DNA of 13,604 bases from Jimgerdemannia flammicorona (GCA_003990745.1 RBNI01004697.1:1-13604); one strand, 5' to 3'. Counted from the first letter of the stretch, positions 1-8,885 are shown. Made by a program: numbers and translations. Notes: generated by a model from the letters alone, not told the origin.

Positions 1-780
1 ACTCCTTTTTTAAGTTTCTAAAAAATTTATTATAATAATATATAGCCTCTAAAGTTTAATAAAAAATACTCAAAAATAGACTGTTTAAAACTTTCTCATT
101 ATCTACAACTATAGAACTACATATGTGGTTGATCTGAATAAAATACTACTATTATATTAGACTTAAGAGAAACTCTAATATAATAAGCTAAATTGTAGAA
201 TAGACTTCTAGATTTTAGAATATACTATCTCTTTCACTTAACTATATAAGTAAAATTTATATTATATCTTGATCAATATAGATAAGAGAACTAATATACT
301 ATCTAAAGAATATATTACTGACTTTTATCACATTCTGCTCAAACTCAAATTTCTCAAGTTAAAAATATACTTTAGATTAATTTTAATTTATTTAATCTTA
401 ATCTATTTTAGACAATTATATATATATATCTATATATAACTAAGAAGAATACTCAAAGTTGAGAATACTAGTACTAAGAATATTAAAGCTAAGAATATTA
501 AGATATTCTCAGAAATTATATTTAAAATAAATAATAAAAAATCTTAAACTAATAAAAAATTAAATAAAGAAGAGAAATTTATCACTATATTTAGTAGAAG
601 ATATATATATATTGAAAAAAAAGTAAACTATCTTTATAATAGCTATTTTGTATTTTTTTATTTATTTTTGACTAATTTTTTATTTAAAATTATTAAGAGA
701 TATAATATAATAATATATTTTATTAATATAAGTTAATGTATAGTCAGCTGATATATAAGACTCAAATCTAGCTTAAGCTT
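1..780. other. AT-rich degenerate sequence, no gene
   Basis: No coding region, RNA gene or intact element can be supported here. The sequence is dominated by A/T with many TA steps and no CpG that I can find. A short imperfect array of an aagaatattaaagct-like unit of about 15 bp lies at roughly 447-512. Many TGA/TAG/TAA codons are scattered in all frames, as expected for transposon DNA saturated by C-to-T change, so a dead element may be hidden here that I cannot name. Confidence 0.6.
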
Positions 781-1368
781 TATTATATATATAATTTGGA
801 ATTAACTTACAGTGAGGTATGTAGTCCCAAGTCAAAATTTTGTGTAGGCTGAATGTGATGAACTAGGGGTCAATGAGCTGACTGCAGCTAGTCAATTAAA
901 TCAGATAAGTAAATTTGCTAATGAGGAAAAATAGTCACTTCTATATAGAAAAAATGCAAAACCCCACCTGGAAAAAATGCAGAAAAATATGAAATCTCAA
1001 TGAAAATGAGTAGGTTTTGTCAGCCTTGAGGTATCAAGAAAAAGTCACATCTAAGCAGATTAAGTATATCTTAACAAAAGTCATATAGGATTATTTCTAC
1101 CAAGGTATACAACTGAGGTATGCTGACTTCTATTATCATTTTTACAACCAAAAATCCATATTAATGAAAATAAATATATTGAGTATATTCTTAAGTTTCT
1201 GAGGCAATACCTATATTAATAGTTTGATACAGATTTATAAAAAAATTATATTATAATAATATCTTTTGTGAAAGGTAAGAAATTTTGGTAAAAATCAATA
1301 GTAGTTATATAGCAATTGTACTATTCACTAATAAAAAGAAAAAAAATGTATGAAACTCAGTTATACAT
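781..1368. other. Unassigned repeat-derived sequence, less AT-rich
   Basis: From about 790 to 1130 the base composition is milder than on either side, and the short motif gaggtatg or close variants recurs. I find no open frame or recognisable protein. Part of 1275-1332 is repeated further right. It is probably a fragment of an old mobile element, but there are no recognisable ends. Confidence 0.4.
1275..1332 (+). repeat. Dispersed direct repeat A, copy 1
   Basis: This stretch aligns with 1968-2016: both read gtaa-aaattttg, then an atagt..atatag.aatt segment, then a ctatt.actg/a tail. Copies differ by scattered substitutions and a short gap, as expected for decayed copies of one element in the same orientation. 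Confidence 0.5.
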
Positions 1369-1838
1369 TGTGATAGCTGATTCAAATTAGTAATATAAAA
1401 TAGGGAAATTAGACATTTGATCATAGTATCTGAATCTGATTCCCAAAATAGCTTAGCCTTATAAATAGCAGTCATATTCTGCAAAGTGCAGAAACTTTAA
1501 CATTTGCAAAGATTTAGGAGATGTTAAAATGATTGCAATTAGCACAATCTTAGCAAATGTTAAAATATTCAATACTTATAAAATAACTCATAACTTAGCC
1601 ACCTTATAAGCTAGTAAAACTTATATAAATAACTCAGCATCTTAGAGTGAATAAACCTCAGATCAAAATACTTCAAAGCAAAGAGAAAGCAAAGGAACTA
1701 ATAAGCCTGTAGGCAGATATACTTCAAACTCACCCACCTCTGCAACCCTGAGGACTCTGTGAGAGTCAGAATAAGTTAAGTTTCAAGATATAGAAATCTG
1801 ACATACTTCAAAGATTAAGTATTTGCTACATTACAACA
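1369..1838 (+). repeat. Decayed LTR relic related to the 6211 LTR
   Basis: Landmarks run in the same order as in the better-preserved LTR at 6211-7430: a TGTGA start (1369; the other LTR begins TGTGACA), a TATAAATAGC box (1460), a second TATAAAT (1624) and AATAAA (1650). The 18 bases agagtgaataaacctcag at 1644-1661 are identical to 6459-6476, and the spacing from second TATA to AATAAA is 26 bp in both. The right end near 1838 (a ttaca string) is a guess. No internal coding region of an LTR element follows it, so it is a solo LTR or a fragment. Confidence 0.5.
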
Positions 1839-1841
1839 TTT

Positions 1842-1920
1842 ATATCATAATGTCTTTATAAGTTCATTATGTGAAGAAATCTGCAAAATTCAGCAAAATA
1901 TATATAAATGTTATATAACT
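1842..1920 (+). repeat. Direct repeat B, copy 1
   Basis: About 79 bp beginning atatcataatgtctt and ending tatataact. It is repeated at 2019-2098, 177 bp downstream in the same orientation. Differences are mostly C/T and A/G transitions. Confidence 0.7.
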
Positions 1921-1967
1921 ACTCAAGATGTACCAATTTTATATAAATAAAAAACAAAGTATAAAGA

Positions 1968-2016
1968 GTAATAAATTTTGATATAGTCATATAGTAATTA
2001 TGCTATTTACTGCTAG
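1968..2016 (+). repeat. Dispersed direct repeat A, copy 2
   Basis: Diverged second copy of the 1275-1332 segment. It lies between the two copies of repeat B, which suggests an old tandem or nested arrangement of a larger unit. Confidence 0.5.
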
Positions 2017-2018
2017 AA

Positions 2019-2098
2019 ATATCATAATGTCTTCATGAGTTCATATTGTAGAAAAATCTGTAGAATTTAGCAAAAATACATATAAATACTATATAACT
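2019..2098 (+). repeat. Direct repeat B, copy 2
   Basis: Second copy of 1842-1920: the same atatcataatgtctt start, gttcat core, aatctg and cagcaaaa/tagcaaaa blocks and atataact end. Same orientation. Confidence 0.7.
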
Positions 2099-2447
2099 AT
2101 AGCTTAAAAGGTTGAAATATACTGATTTCTGATCATGGCTATATAATTTAGCCTCAAGTAATAATTCAAGAAGCTTGAGACCCATCAAGAGACTTAACAT
2201 ATGTATGTTGTATTGATCTTATTATAGGTTGATAAGTAGTACATATCTGACTTAAAATATATATCATCAAATTGCTCACATTATGACCAATATATAATAA
2301 GTAGTACCAGTAAGCTCAGCATATGTGTGGCCTATATACATAGTAAACTCAATATATATATAGTGAGCTTATATTGATAAATAGCATATATATGACCAAG
2401 CTTTCATTAATATATCATCAATGAGAATTAATTACTTATATTATGGC
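2099..2447. other. AT-rich sequence with diverged satellite-like copies
   Basis: No gene. Fragments such as gtaagctcag, gataagtag and catatatatgacca recur irregularly (for example near 2230, 2305 and 2370). They resemble the units of the ordered minisatellite that follows, so this appears to be its degenerate left flank. Confidence 0.5.
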
Positions 2448-2650
2448 CAGTATATATAGTAAGCTCAGTATATATATGGTGAGTATATATAGTAAGCTCA
2501 GTATATATATGATGAGTATATGTAGTAAGCTCAGTATATATATGATGAGTATATATAGTAAGCTCAGCATAGTATACATAGTAAGTCCAGTATATGTATA
2601 GTGAGTATATATAGCAAGTATATATAGTAAGCTTAGCACATATATGATAA
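2448..2650. repeat. 33-bp minisatellite
   Basis: The marker agtaagctca begins at 2458, 2491, 2524 and 2557, an exact 33-bp period. Units read roughly agtaagctcagtatatatat followed by a g(a/g)tgagtatatat tail. Further degenerate units follow at about 2580 and 2626. Because 33 is divisible by three, the array leaves an artificial open frame on the minus strand with a repetitive Leu/Ile/Tyr product, which is not a gene. Confidence 0.9.
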
Positions 2651-2739
2651 GCATATGTTGATAAGTAGCATATGTCTGCTTATTGATATAAAAGTACCCC
2701 TCTCACTCTCTCCACTTTTCCATCCTTATACTCACTCAT

Positions 2740-2970
2740 ACTTATATAATTATTACTATATTATGCTCATACTCATTGCTCATACTCATACTCATCACTT
2801 GTACTCATACTCATGCTTATCCCTTGCACTTATGCTCATGCTCATTACTCATACTCATGCTCACACTTATCACTCATACTTATACTCATGCTCATTACTT
2901 GTACTCATACTCACACTAATTGCTCATGCTCATGCTCATCACTCATACTTATGCTCATTACTCACTACTA
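2740..2970. repeat. Degenerate CTCATA/CTCATG hexamer array
   Basis: Dozens of imperfect ctcata, ctcatg, ctcact and cttata hexamers follow one another. Longer phrases such as tcacttgtactcatactcat return, suggesting a higher-order unit. The plus strand is pyrimidine-rich. The open frame that crosses it is a by-product of the 6-bp period and is not annotated as a gene. Confidence 0.85.
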
Positions 2971-3005
2971 TAATATATAAGTCAAACTGTTAAAATTCAC
3001 TCAAT

Positions 3006-3029
3006 CCACCCACCCACCCACCCACCCAC
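3006..3029. repeat. (CCCA)n tetranucleotide array
   Basis: About six consecutive ccac/ccca units lie 50 bp upstream of the ATG of the dead gene at 3080. It is unusual as a C-rich island in an otherwise C-poor block. Confidence 0.9.
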
Positions 3030-3284
3030 ATCTATCATCTAACAATATAACATCTAATCAAGCTCAAAATATACCCTCTATGATCTGCCATACCAAACTT
3101 CTTAAGGAATGTGAAATCAAACTCAAAGATGTATATTCTGATCAGAAGAGAATGACCAAGCTTAAGTTTCTCAGATATATGATTGTTGTTAACATATAGC
3201 TAAATAAGGAGAAATGAGAAGACACTCTCAAGAAGATATCAGAATATATGGGTTTTGACTTAGAAGTAATGATTGCAAAATGCA

Positions 3285-3363
3285 GTAAGATATGTATTGA
3301 ATTACCACTATATATTTATCTCTTTCTTATTTTATCTAATTATCTTTCATTCATAGATCGTAG
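3285..3363 (+). other. Predicted intron 1 of the dead gene at 3080
   Basis: It starts GTAAGATATG and ends ATCGTAG, 79 bp, with a ctaat branch-like motif near 3336. An alternative acceptor TTCATAG at 3356 would put exon 2 in a frame with immediate stops. The chosen acceptor restores the open frame, which supports it. Confidence 0.6.
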
Positions 3364-3779
3364 TTTGGCCAAGTAATATGAGGAGACAGGTTCTCAAAGC
3401 TGTTAAATCCAATCTTTCCTCTGAATTCACTTCCATTCTTTCAAATATTTTCAATCTCAATAAGGACCATCAATTCAGATAGTTAATGCTTAACTCTAAT
3501 AAGATGTTTATGATTTATAAAAAACACAACCTCAAGTTTGGCCTTTCAGTAGACCCAATTAATAGAATATTTGACCTCAATACTGCTTAACAAGTGAAGT
3601 TCAAGGAGTATACAGTCAATCAGATCTGTATAGGCCCCACTTTTGAAGAAATAATTTGGATTGTCTTCATATACCATAACTATAGATTATATCATAGGTC
3701 AAAGATACTATAAAGTTTGGCCCAAAAGTGACAACTAAAGACATTAGATAGAAGAATAGCAGCTTTTACTATTACCATG

Positions 3780-3848
3780 ATAAGTTTATATGATGTTAAC
3801 ATTTTTTTACTTAGATTGTAGAATCTAATTATACTTCATTTATTTTAG
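3780..3848 (+). other. Predicted intron 2 with a mutated donor
   Basis: Acceptor TTTATTTTAG is clear at 3839-3848. The donor position reads ATAAGT where GTAAGT is expected, a single G-to-A change. The 69-bp length keeps the frame, and the sequence between contains two stops, so it is more likely intron than exon. Confidence 0.4.
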
Positions 3849-4111
3849 GTATATGTCACTATCATAAGGTTGAAGTTTAAAGAACTAACTTAGAAGGCTC
3901 GGTATAAGAATATCCTCACAATAATCAATAGAGTTGGCTTGCAGGAAATATACCAGCAATTAGATGTAGTCTGGGCTGCTACAATAAAAATACAAGAGAA
4001 GTTCAGAGATAGAGAAGTATTGGATCCAAGTGAAGAAGATCATAAGTATATTTGTACATTATATCTATCAAAATAAATTTCATATAAATAATTAACAACT
4101 TATATAGTTTT

Positions 4112-4290
4112 AAATAATTAGATACTCTCTGAATTCTGAAAAAATATAAAAAATACTATATGAATAATTAGGTTCCCTCTGAATTCTGAAAAAAATAATA
4201 TAAATAACAGTATATGAATAATTAGATTCTCTCTGAATTTCAAAAAAATATGAATAATAATATATGAATAATTAGGTTTTCTGAAAGCTT
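4112..4290. repeat. About 50-bp tandem repeat, four copies
   Basis: Units centred on gaataattag(g/a)tt(c/t)..ctctgaatt(c/t) start near 4113, 4162, 4216 and 4266 (spacings about 49-54 bp), each followed by an A-rich run. It lies between the 3' ends of two converging dead genes. The stretch 4291-4501 on its right is AT-rich with no gene or repeat that I can name. Confidence 0.7.
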
Positions 4291-4501
4291 GATGAGAAAT
4301 ATAAATGATAATATTGAATATAAATATATACTTCTAAATAGTGATCTTATATTGCATTCTTTGGAATAAATATAATATATTAGAAATTAGTAGAAATAAG
4401 CTGTTCTTTAGCTTAAATTTGCCATTTATTAGTATATTCAGCTAATTTCTGTCAAATTCAAATTCAAATTACTTACTAATATAATTTATGAATATATTTA
4501 T

Positions 4502-5749
4502 TTAAAAAGAAAATTCTTCAGTAAGTAGTTTGTAAGGCTTTATATAAATATCTCTAGAAGTATGATAGATATCATTTGTACCAACTATATACCATATAAT
4601 AGTCAAACTATCAAACTCAATACTCTATCTACTCCAAATATACAACTGTCAACTATCTCATTTCAGACTTACATAATGACACCAGTACTGGTATCCACCT
4701 CTTTAAAAAGAGTAGGTACTATAAAGGTACTACTTTATATAACCTGCATTATGTAAATCACTCTCAAACTGACTCTTGAATACCGGATAAAGCAAAGGAT
4801 CATATATGTGAACATGATCATGCTTATCAACTTTGGTAAAAAGTATATCTGGTAAATTACCATAGTAGACTTTCTAGTTCAAATAGGTACAAACTGGATA
4901 TATATGCTTTATATAATTATTATAATATAAATGAAATAGTTGTATTCCTTTAGGTAATAGAGATTATTAGTTCAAATGAAATAGAGTTATCAAAATTAAA
5001 GTTATTAAGTGAAACTTATCACCAACTTGATGGGTTTTGTGGAAATCTAATGTTAAGATAATTTGTATTCTACTTGATATATATTTAACATACCTCTATT
5101 GTATCTGCAAAGCTTTGTCTCTATATAAAAGACAAAGAAATGCAAATAAATAAATACACTATGATATATTAATAATAATACATATATTTGACTGATATTA
5201 AAGAAATAAATAAAAATATTTATATATTGTCTTGCTCCAATTGTACCTTTTGTTTGACAAAGTATATAAAGAGCTTTTATATTATCACTTGTCAATACTT
5301 GAACAGATTCAGCACTATCACCTACTTGTGCCTTACACTTGTATAGACTCTACATATATCTGCTGACTTTGGTAGATAATGATGGATTACTCATCCATTT
5401 CTTCTTTATATAGCTGAAATTCCAATGTTGATCACTATAGGTGTACAAATTACAGTAATATTTGCTAATTGCTGATCAAATTGCTATAGCAAGAGAATAC
5501 TATATATATATAAAGAAGATATTAGTATTTTTTATTATTAGACATATCAATAAATTATATATATTTAAACACTTACAGATTTGTCTTTATACATATTCAA
5601 CAATCTTTCCATCAGTATTCTTTTGATTCTCAAAATCACATTTTTTATAAATATATATACAAATATAGCCTGGAGTATCTTCTATCAAAAAAGCAAGATC
5701 AAACTTAGGATCACATCCTTGATGAAAAATAGTATAGGCTTTAATAATT
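4502..5749 (-). pseudogene. Dead Crypton-type tyrosine recombinase (transposase)
   Basis: Fungal Crypton elements move with a single tyrosine recombinase that cuts and rejoins DNA through Arg, HxxR and Tyr residues. Four exons can be followed on the minus strand: 5749-5577, 5483 to about 5230, 5158-5023 and 4947-4502. Introns begin GTAAGTG (5576) and GTGATAAG (5022). The second exon has the family's N-terminal core-binding pattern (NPSLSTKVSRYM, then a QVLTSDNIKALY helix). The third has the box I region (FAFLCLLY-RDKALQIQ) and the FHKTHQVG strand. The last has the box II region (TYSF-stop-RGGYQYW). At positions where the family has catalytic residues I see Tyr for box I Arg (5123-5125), Tyr for the box II His (4712-4714) and TAA for the box II Arg (4703-4705). 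About ten in-frame stops, at Gln, Trp or Arg positions, and no frameshift inside exons. It cannot be active. The exon 2 to 3 junction is uncertain. Family assignment is from pattern memory. Confidence 0.72.
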
Positions 5750-5799
5750 CTAAAATATGTAATAATAATAATAAATAAGAAGTCTGATATATATATATA

Positions 5800-6084
5800 T
5801 CAATACTGATTATAGTTTTTTACTATAACTGTACTAATATTGTGAACCTCTTGCTTTTGTGTAAGAGAGATATAATCTACTACAGAGGGTTCTTCATAAT
5901 CATCATTATCAAGATCACCTTGAGCAGCATCAATAAGAGCTGGAAATTTTTCAATTTGAATTATTTCAGAATTATTGATGGCTTCTTCTTCAGCTAAAAT
6001 GCTGAGTATGCCTGTATAATCTTCAACCTCATCTTGTTGAACCCATGCATTGACAGCCACATTAATTGCAATATTTATCCTTAT
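5800..6084 (-). pseudogene. Open acidic exon upstream of the Crypton gene
   Basis: Minus-strand frame of about 94 codons without a stop, unusual for this AT-rich block. It begins after an intron-acceptor-like string CTCATAATAG (AG at 6085-6086) and ends in TGA at 5800. There is no ATG at its start; the first residues follow the putative splice site. The product is acidic (runs such as LAEEEAINNSE and GDLDNDDYEE), polar and without membrane segments or known motif. It lies 5' of, and on the same strand as, the recombinase exons, so it is probably the N-terminal region of that gene; the connecting splice near 5800-5750 is not resolved. It could also be a separate small gene. Confidence 0.45.
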
Positions 6085-6210
6085 CTATTATGAGATAAAA
6101 TTGAAATTATATTGATAAGAGTGATATATATATATATATTGTATATTTGTTTAATCCTCACTCAATCATGCTTGCTTATTATGACTGTTACATTCTTCCA
6201 ATTTATCTAT
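6085..6210. other. AT-rich spacer before the LTR
   Basis: Contains a (TA) run at about 6126-6140 and nothing else recognisable. The base composition changes abruptly at 6211, where the LTR starts. The five bases before the LTR are tctat; the matching target duplication would lie outside this window. Confidence 0.6.
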
Positions 6211-6324
6211 TGTGACAAACCAGGACATACCACCTGAATTATACCTTAGCCAAATGATGCAAACAATTAGCCAGATGACATGAATATATAGCATAGTAAC
6301 CAGCAATCATTGCTGCGGAAACTG

Positions 6325-6333
6325 TATAAATAG
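6325..6333 (+). promoter_or_regulatory. Upstream TATA box in the LTR
   Basis: TATAAATAG about 114 bp into the LTR. The same TATAAATAGC string occurs at 1460 in the older LTR relic, in the corresponding order. Confidence 0.4.
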
Positions 6334-6438
6334 CCAGACTACCAGATAAGATATGTATATCTGTGCAGAACCTGTACAACTTGCCATAGATAGCAAATCT
6401 ATAGTTAGCCACTTAGCAACTAGATAGCAACCAACTTG

Positions 6439-6445
6439 TATAAAT
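6439..6445 (+). promoter_or_regulatory. Core TATA box of the LTR
   Basis: TATAAAT lies 26 bp before AATAAA, the same spacing as in the relic LTR at 1624/1650. Conservation of both elements in two diverged copies supports a real promoter/R region. Confidence 0.5.
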
Positions 6446-6464
6446 TACCCCAGAAATAAGAGTG

Positions 6465-6470
6465 AATAAA
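6465..6470 (+). promoter_or_regulatory. AATAAA polyadenylation signal in the LTR
   Basis: AATAAA within an 18-bp block (6459-6476) that is identical in the relic LTR at 1644-1661. In a 3' LTR it would signal transcript end processing. Confidence 0.45.
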
Positions 6471-6520
6471 CCTCAGTCTGAAAGTTGAATACAAACTAAA
6501 GCAAAAGTCAATTATCTGGT

Positions 6521-6594
6521 ACACTTAGGAGAAATGCCTGCCAAAAGCTACTTGATCCAGGAAGAATTGCAACACTTAGGAGATACGCCTGCCA
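6521..6594 (+). repeat. Short duplicated segment inside the LTR
   Basis: acacttaggagaaatgcctg (starting at 6521) returns at 6572 as acacttaggagatacgcctg, 51 bp apart. Similar duplicated phrases (ttcaggaagaatc with a following catct) occur at about 6802 and 6929. The LTR has grown in part by local duplication. Confidence 0.6.
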
Positions 6595-7432
6595 ATGAGT
6601 CACTGCCAAGAAGTTGTGAGCTTGGTACTCTTCTCTTCCACTCTGGTCCACTTTCCAATATAAAGAATGAGTCTGTTTTTGGTCTGCTTGCCAGATAAGC
6701 CTGAAGTTTGCTGCCAAGTTCAAGGAAGAACTTTGCTGCCCCTTTTTAAGAAGCCTGCTATTTCTAAGTTCTTCGCCACATTCCCAGTTGAAGCTGCCAG
6801 TTCAGGAAGAATCCGTGACATCTAAGTAATCTGCACCATCTGCCATTTTGAGTTATCTGCATTCCCAGAAGAATCCACGCCATCCAAGTTAATTCTCAGT
6901 TAAGCTGCCATTTTCAAGAAGTTCACCGATTCAGGAAGAATCTACATCATCTGCCATTTCCAAGTTGCCCACTGCTGAAAATCATTCATAATTCCCAGTG
7001 AGCCAAATCGAGTTGTCTGCCAAATCTGCATAAGGAATACTGCCAAGATCATCCTGTATAAGGAATCTACCATACTATACAGAGACCATCATACCAAGAC
7101 CATCACTCAGAAATCACATACTTTTGGAGATCATCGCACTACACACAAAATTCTGCCATTACCAGTTGACCCAAGAAGGAAATCCATTCACACACAAATT
7201 GCTGCTACACCCAGAAGAACTGTCCCAATAAGGAAATCTGCATAAATCGACCACCACGTGAACAGAGAAACTACTGTTGTATCCAGATTAACTATTATAC
7301 TACTAAACACTAAGGATCTCAGGAATCTTAGAATATTTTTATTACTTTTTGACAAAGTAACTGAGGGCTCAAGCCAAACTACATCAACCCCCAATCTTGT
7401 AATTTGCCTCCATTGAGCCGGCATGTTACATT

Positions 7433-7450
7433 TGGGGGCTCAACTGGGAA
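7433..7450 (+). other. Primer binding site, tRNA-Pro-like
   Basis: TGGGGGCTCAACTGGGAA starts with TGG, the complement of the CCA end of tRNAs, two bases after the LTR. Many elements primed by proline tRNA share the TGGGGGCTC start, and two of the internal differences from that type would be explained by CpG decay. Matching to the host tRNA-Pro cannot be done here. Confidence 0.6.
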
Positions 7451-8843
7451 GATTTCAAAATCGATGTAACTTTTCAGCTCACAAGAACCCACAGTCAAAC
7501 TGGATACATTTGATACAACACCAACCTCTGCCACTATAGGAGAACCAGTCATCACTAGCATTTGGACAGGAAGAGAAGTAATCATATCAAGACTTGCCAA
7601 CTACCCAGCATCAGAAGGTTCTCAACCAGAAGGCAGTATAGCCTGAAATCCCCAACCTGATCAACCAGACAATATAGGCAGCCCTGCTAGAGATTTTGGA
7701 GAACTTGCACAAGAACTAGAGGACCTTATTACATGAATCTGAGATCTTACAGCCAGACACCCCATACCAGTCCCACCAATCTCACTAATAGAACCTTTAC
7801 CTCAACCCCTTGCAGAGTCAGAAGTAGCTTCTACAAGAATACCTAGGCTCATTCCACCCCATCCAAGGTCCAGAACACTATCTTTAGGATACCCAAGCAC
7901 CCCTATCTCCAGTGATAGCTCAGAAAGCAAACCAGAATCAGAATCTGAACCTGAACCAGAATCAGAAGAAAGTGATAAAGAAATGGCCACCTCACTGCCA
8001 ACCTTTGCAGGATACCCAGAGGAAGACTCCAGAGAATTCCTTGACGGAATTGAAGGAATCGCAGCCTTAAGGAATCTCTCAGATGAAAGAAAAATTGCTA
8101 TCTATAAGGCTCAGCTCAGAGAACCAGTCAGAGGAAATTTCTATTGAACAGCAAACAACTCAGATTCAGAACTGACAAGACAGATACAAGCAGTAATGTC
8201 TTATAAGCTGGAATACAAGGCCATGGTCCACTGACTCATTGAAAAGTATGTAGGAAATGAAACCTACCATAAGGCTCAGGAATCCATTATGGGGATGAAG
8301 ATGAATCTTGGAGAATCACCCAGAGCCTTCTTCACAAGAATCCAGAAGAGAATGCATGCTACCGGGTTCAATACCACCAATCAAGACATCATCAGACCAA
8401 TGACCTTCATGAATGGAATTCCCCCAAACATTGCCCAGCATGTCTGCACCCTAGGTATCAGAAGGTCTGAAGAGCAAGTAGATGCAGTCCAAGGATTCTT
8501 CAATGTCAGACAAGAAACTACTTGGAGTGATTATGATAAGAAAGAAGATAAAGAAGATATCCTGGTTAAAGCTCTACAGGGACTCCTTCAAGGACAAGAA
8601 AGATCTGAAGAAAGAAGGCCAGCCAAAGAAGGAAAGAAAGATAGAAGCAAAATCCAAGACCTTAGCTCTAAGTTGGACTGATTGGTTGGACAGATTGAGA
8701 AACTTACCACATGTGAAAATCAGAGCTATCAAGACAACAGAGGATACCCACCACAGAGGAGCCAAGGTTATCCACCAAGAGACAATAGGAATTACTAGCA
8801 AGAAGAAAGAAGATACCCTGTCCAAGACAGAGCACAGGTCTAA

Positions 8844-8885
8844 TACTTCCACTGTGGACAATTCAGACACTATACCACTGAATGT
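8844..8885 (+). other. Gag zinc knuckle with the first Cys lost
   Basis: Spacing matches a CX2CX4HX4C nucleic-acid-binding knuckle, with Cys 8853, His 8868 and Cys 8883, but the first position (8844) is TAC, Tyr. TGC to TAC is a single G-to-A change. A TAA stop (8841) sits immediately before it. This places the end of Gag near 8900. Confidence 0.65.

Larger units (their letters stand above)
3080..4076 (+). pseudogene. Dead intron-containing gene of unknown function
   Basis: I do not recognise the family. Three exons can be followed in one consistent frame: 3080-3284, 3364-3779 and 3849-4073, with a stop at 4074. The first two join as phase 1 (A plus TT) and the last join keeps phase. The product would be about 280 residues, basic, rich in Lys, Ile and Leu, with no signal peptide or membrane segment seen. 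A conspicuous stretch reads IWPSNMRRQVLKAVKSNL at the start of exon 2. Frame-breaking stops at 3197 (TAG), 3215 (TGA), 3480 (TAG), 3588 (TAA), 3711 (TAA), 3729 (TGA) and 3891 (TAG) are all one transition from Gln, Arg or Trp codons. No insertion or deletion is needed. It converges with the recombinase pseudogene at 4502, so it may be cargo or a partner gene of that element, or an old host gene. The exon map is inferred by eye. Confidence 0.55.
6211..7430 (+). repeat. 5' long terminal repeat, about 1.2 kb
   Basis: Begins TGTGACA and ends TGTTACA, an imperfect terminal inverted repeat (the perfect match would need one T-to-C change), and is followed after two bases by a primer binding site. It contains TATA boxes, a polyadenylation signal and a long purine-poor U5-like part. 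The left end coincides with a sharp composition change. The 3' LTR is absent from the window, so the ends cannot be confirmed by comparison. Confidence 0.65.

Noticed and set aside
2436..2654. Minus-strand open frame with a Leu/Ile/Tyr-rich product
   Set aside because: It is the translation of the 33-bp minisatellite; a period divisible by three keeps the frame open.
2655..2993. Plus-strand open frame with His/Thr/Ser/Leu repeats
   Set aside because: It is the translation of the hexamer array.
3006..3029. CCCA array as a telomere remnant
   Set aside because: The unit is four bases and does not match TTAGGG-type fungal telomere repeats.
4681..4692. Perfect 12-bp palindrome ACCAGTACTGGT
   Set aside because: It falls inside the conserved box II region of the recombinase and is explained by the protein code there; one short palindrome is expected by chance.
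4562..4756. Plus-strand open frame of 64 codons
   Set aside because: It lies antisense to the last recombinase exon, whose minus-strand frame has a recognisable family pattern.
5053..5295. Minus-strand 80-codon frame as a gene of its own
   Set aside because: Its beginning is the end of a recombinase exon and its remainder runs through a probable intron in the wrong frame for the next exon.
5581..5778. Plus-strand open frame of 65 codons
   Set aside because: It is antisense to the first clear recombinase exon and has no family resemblance.
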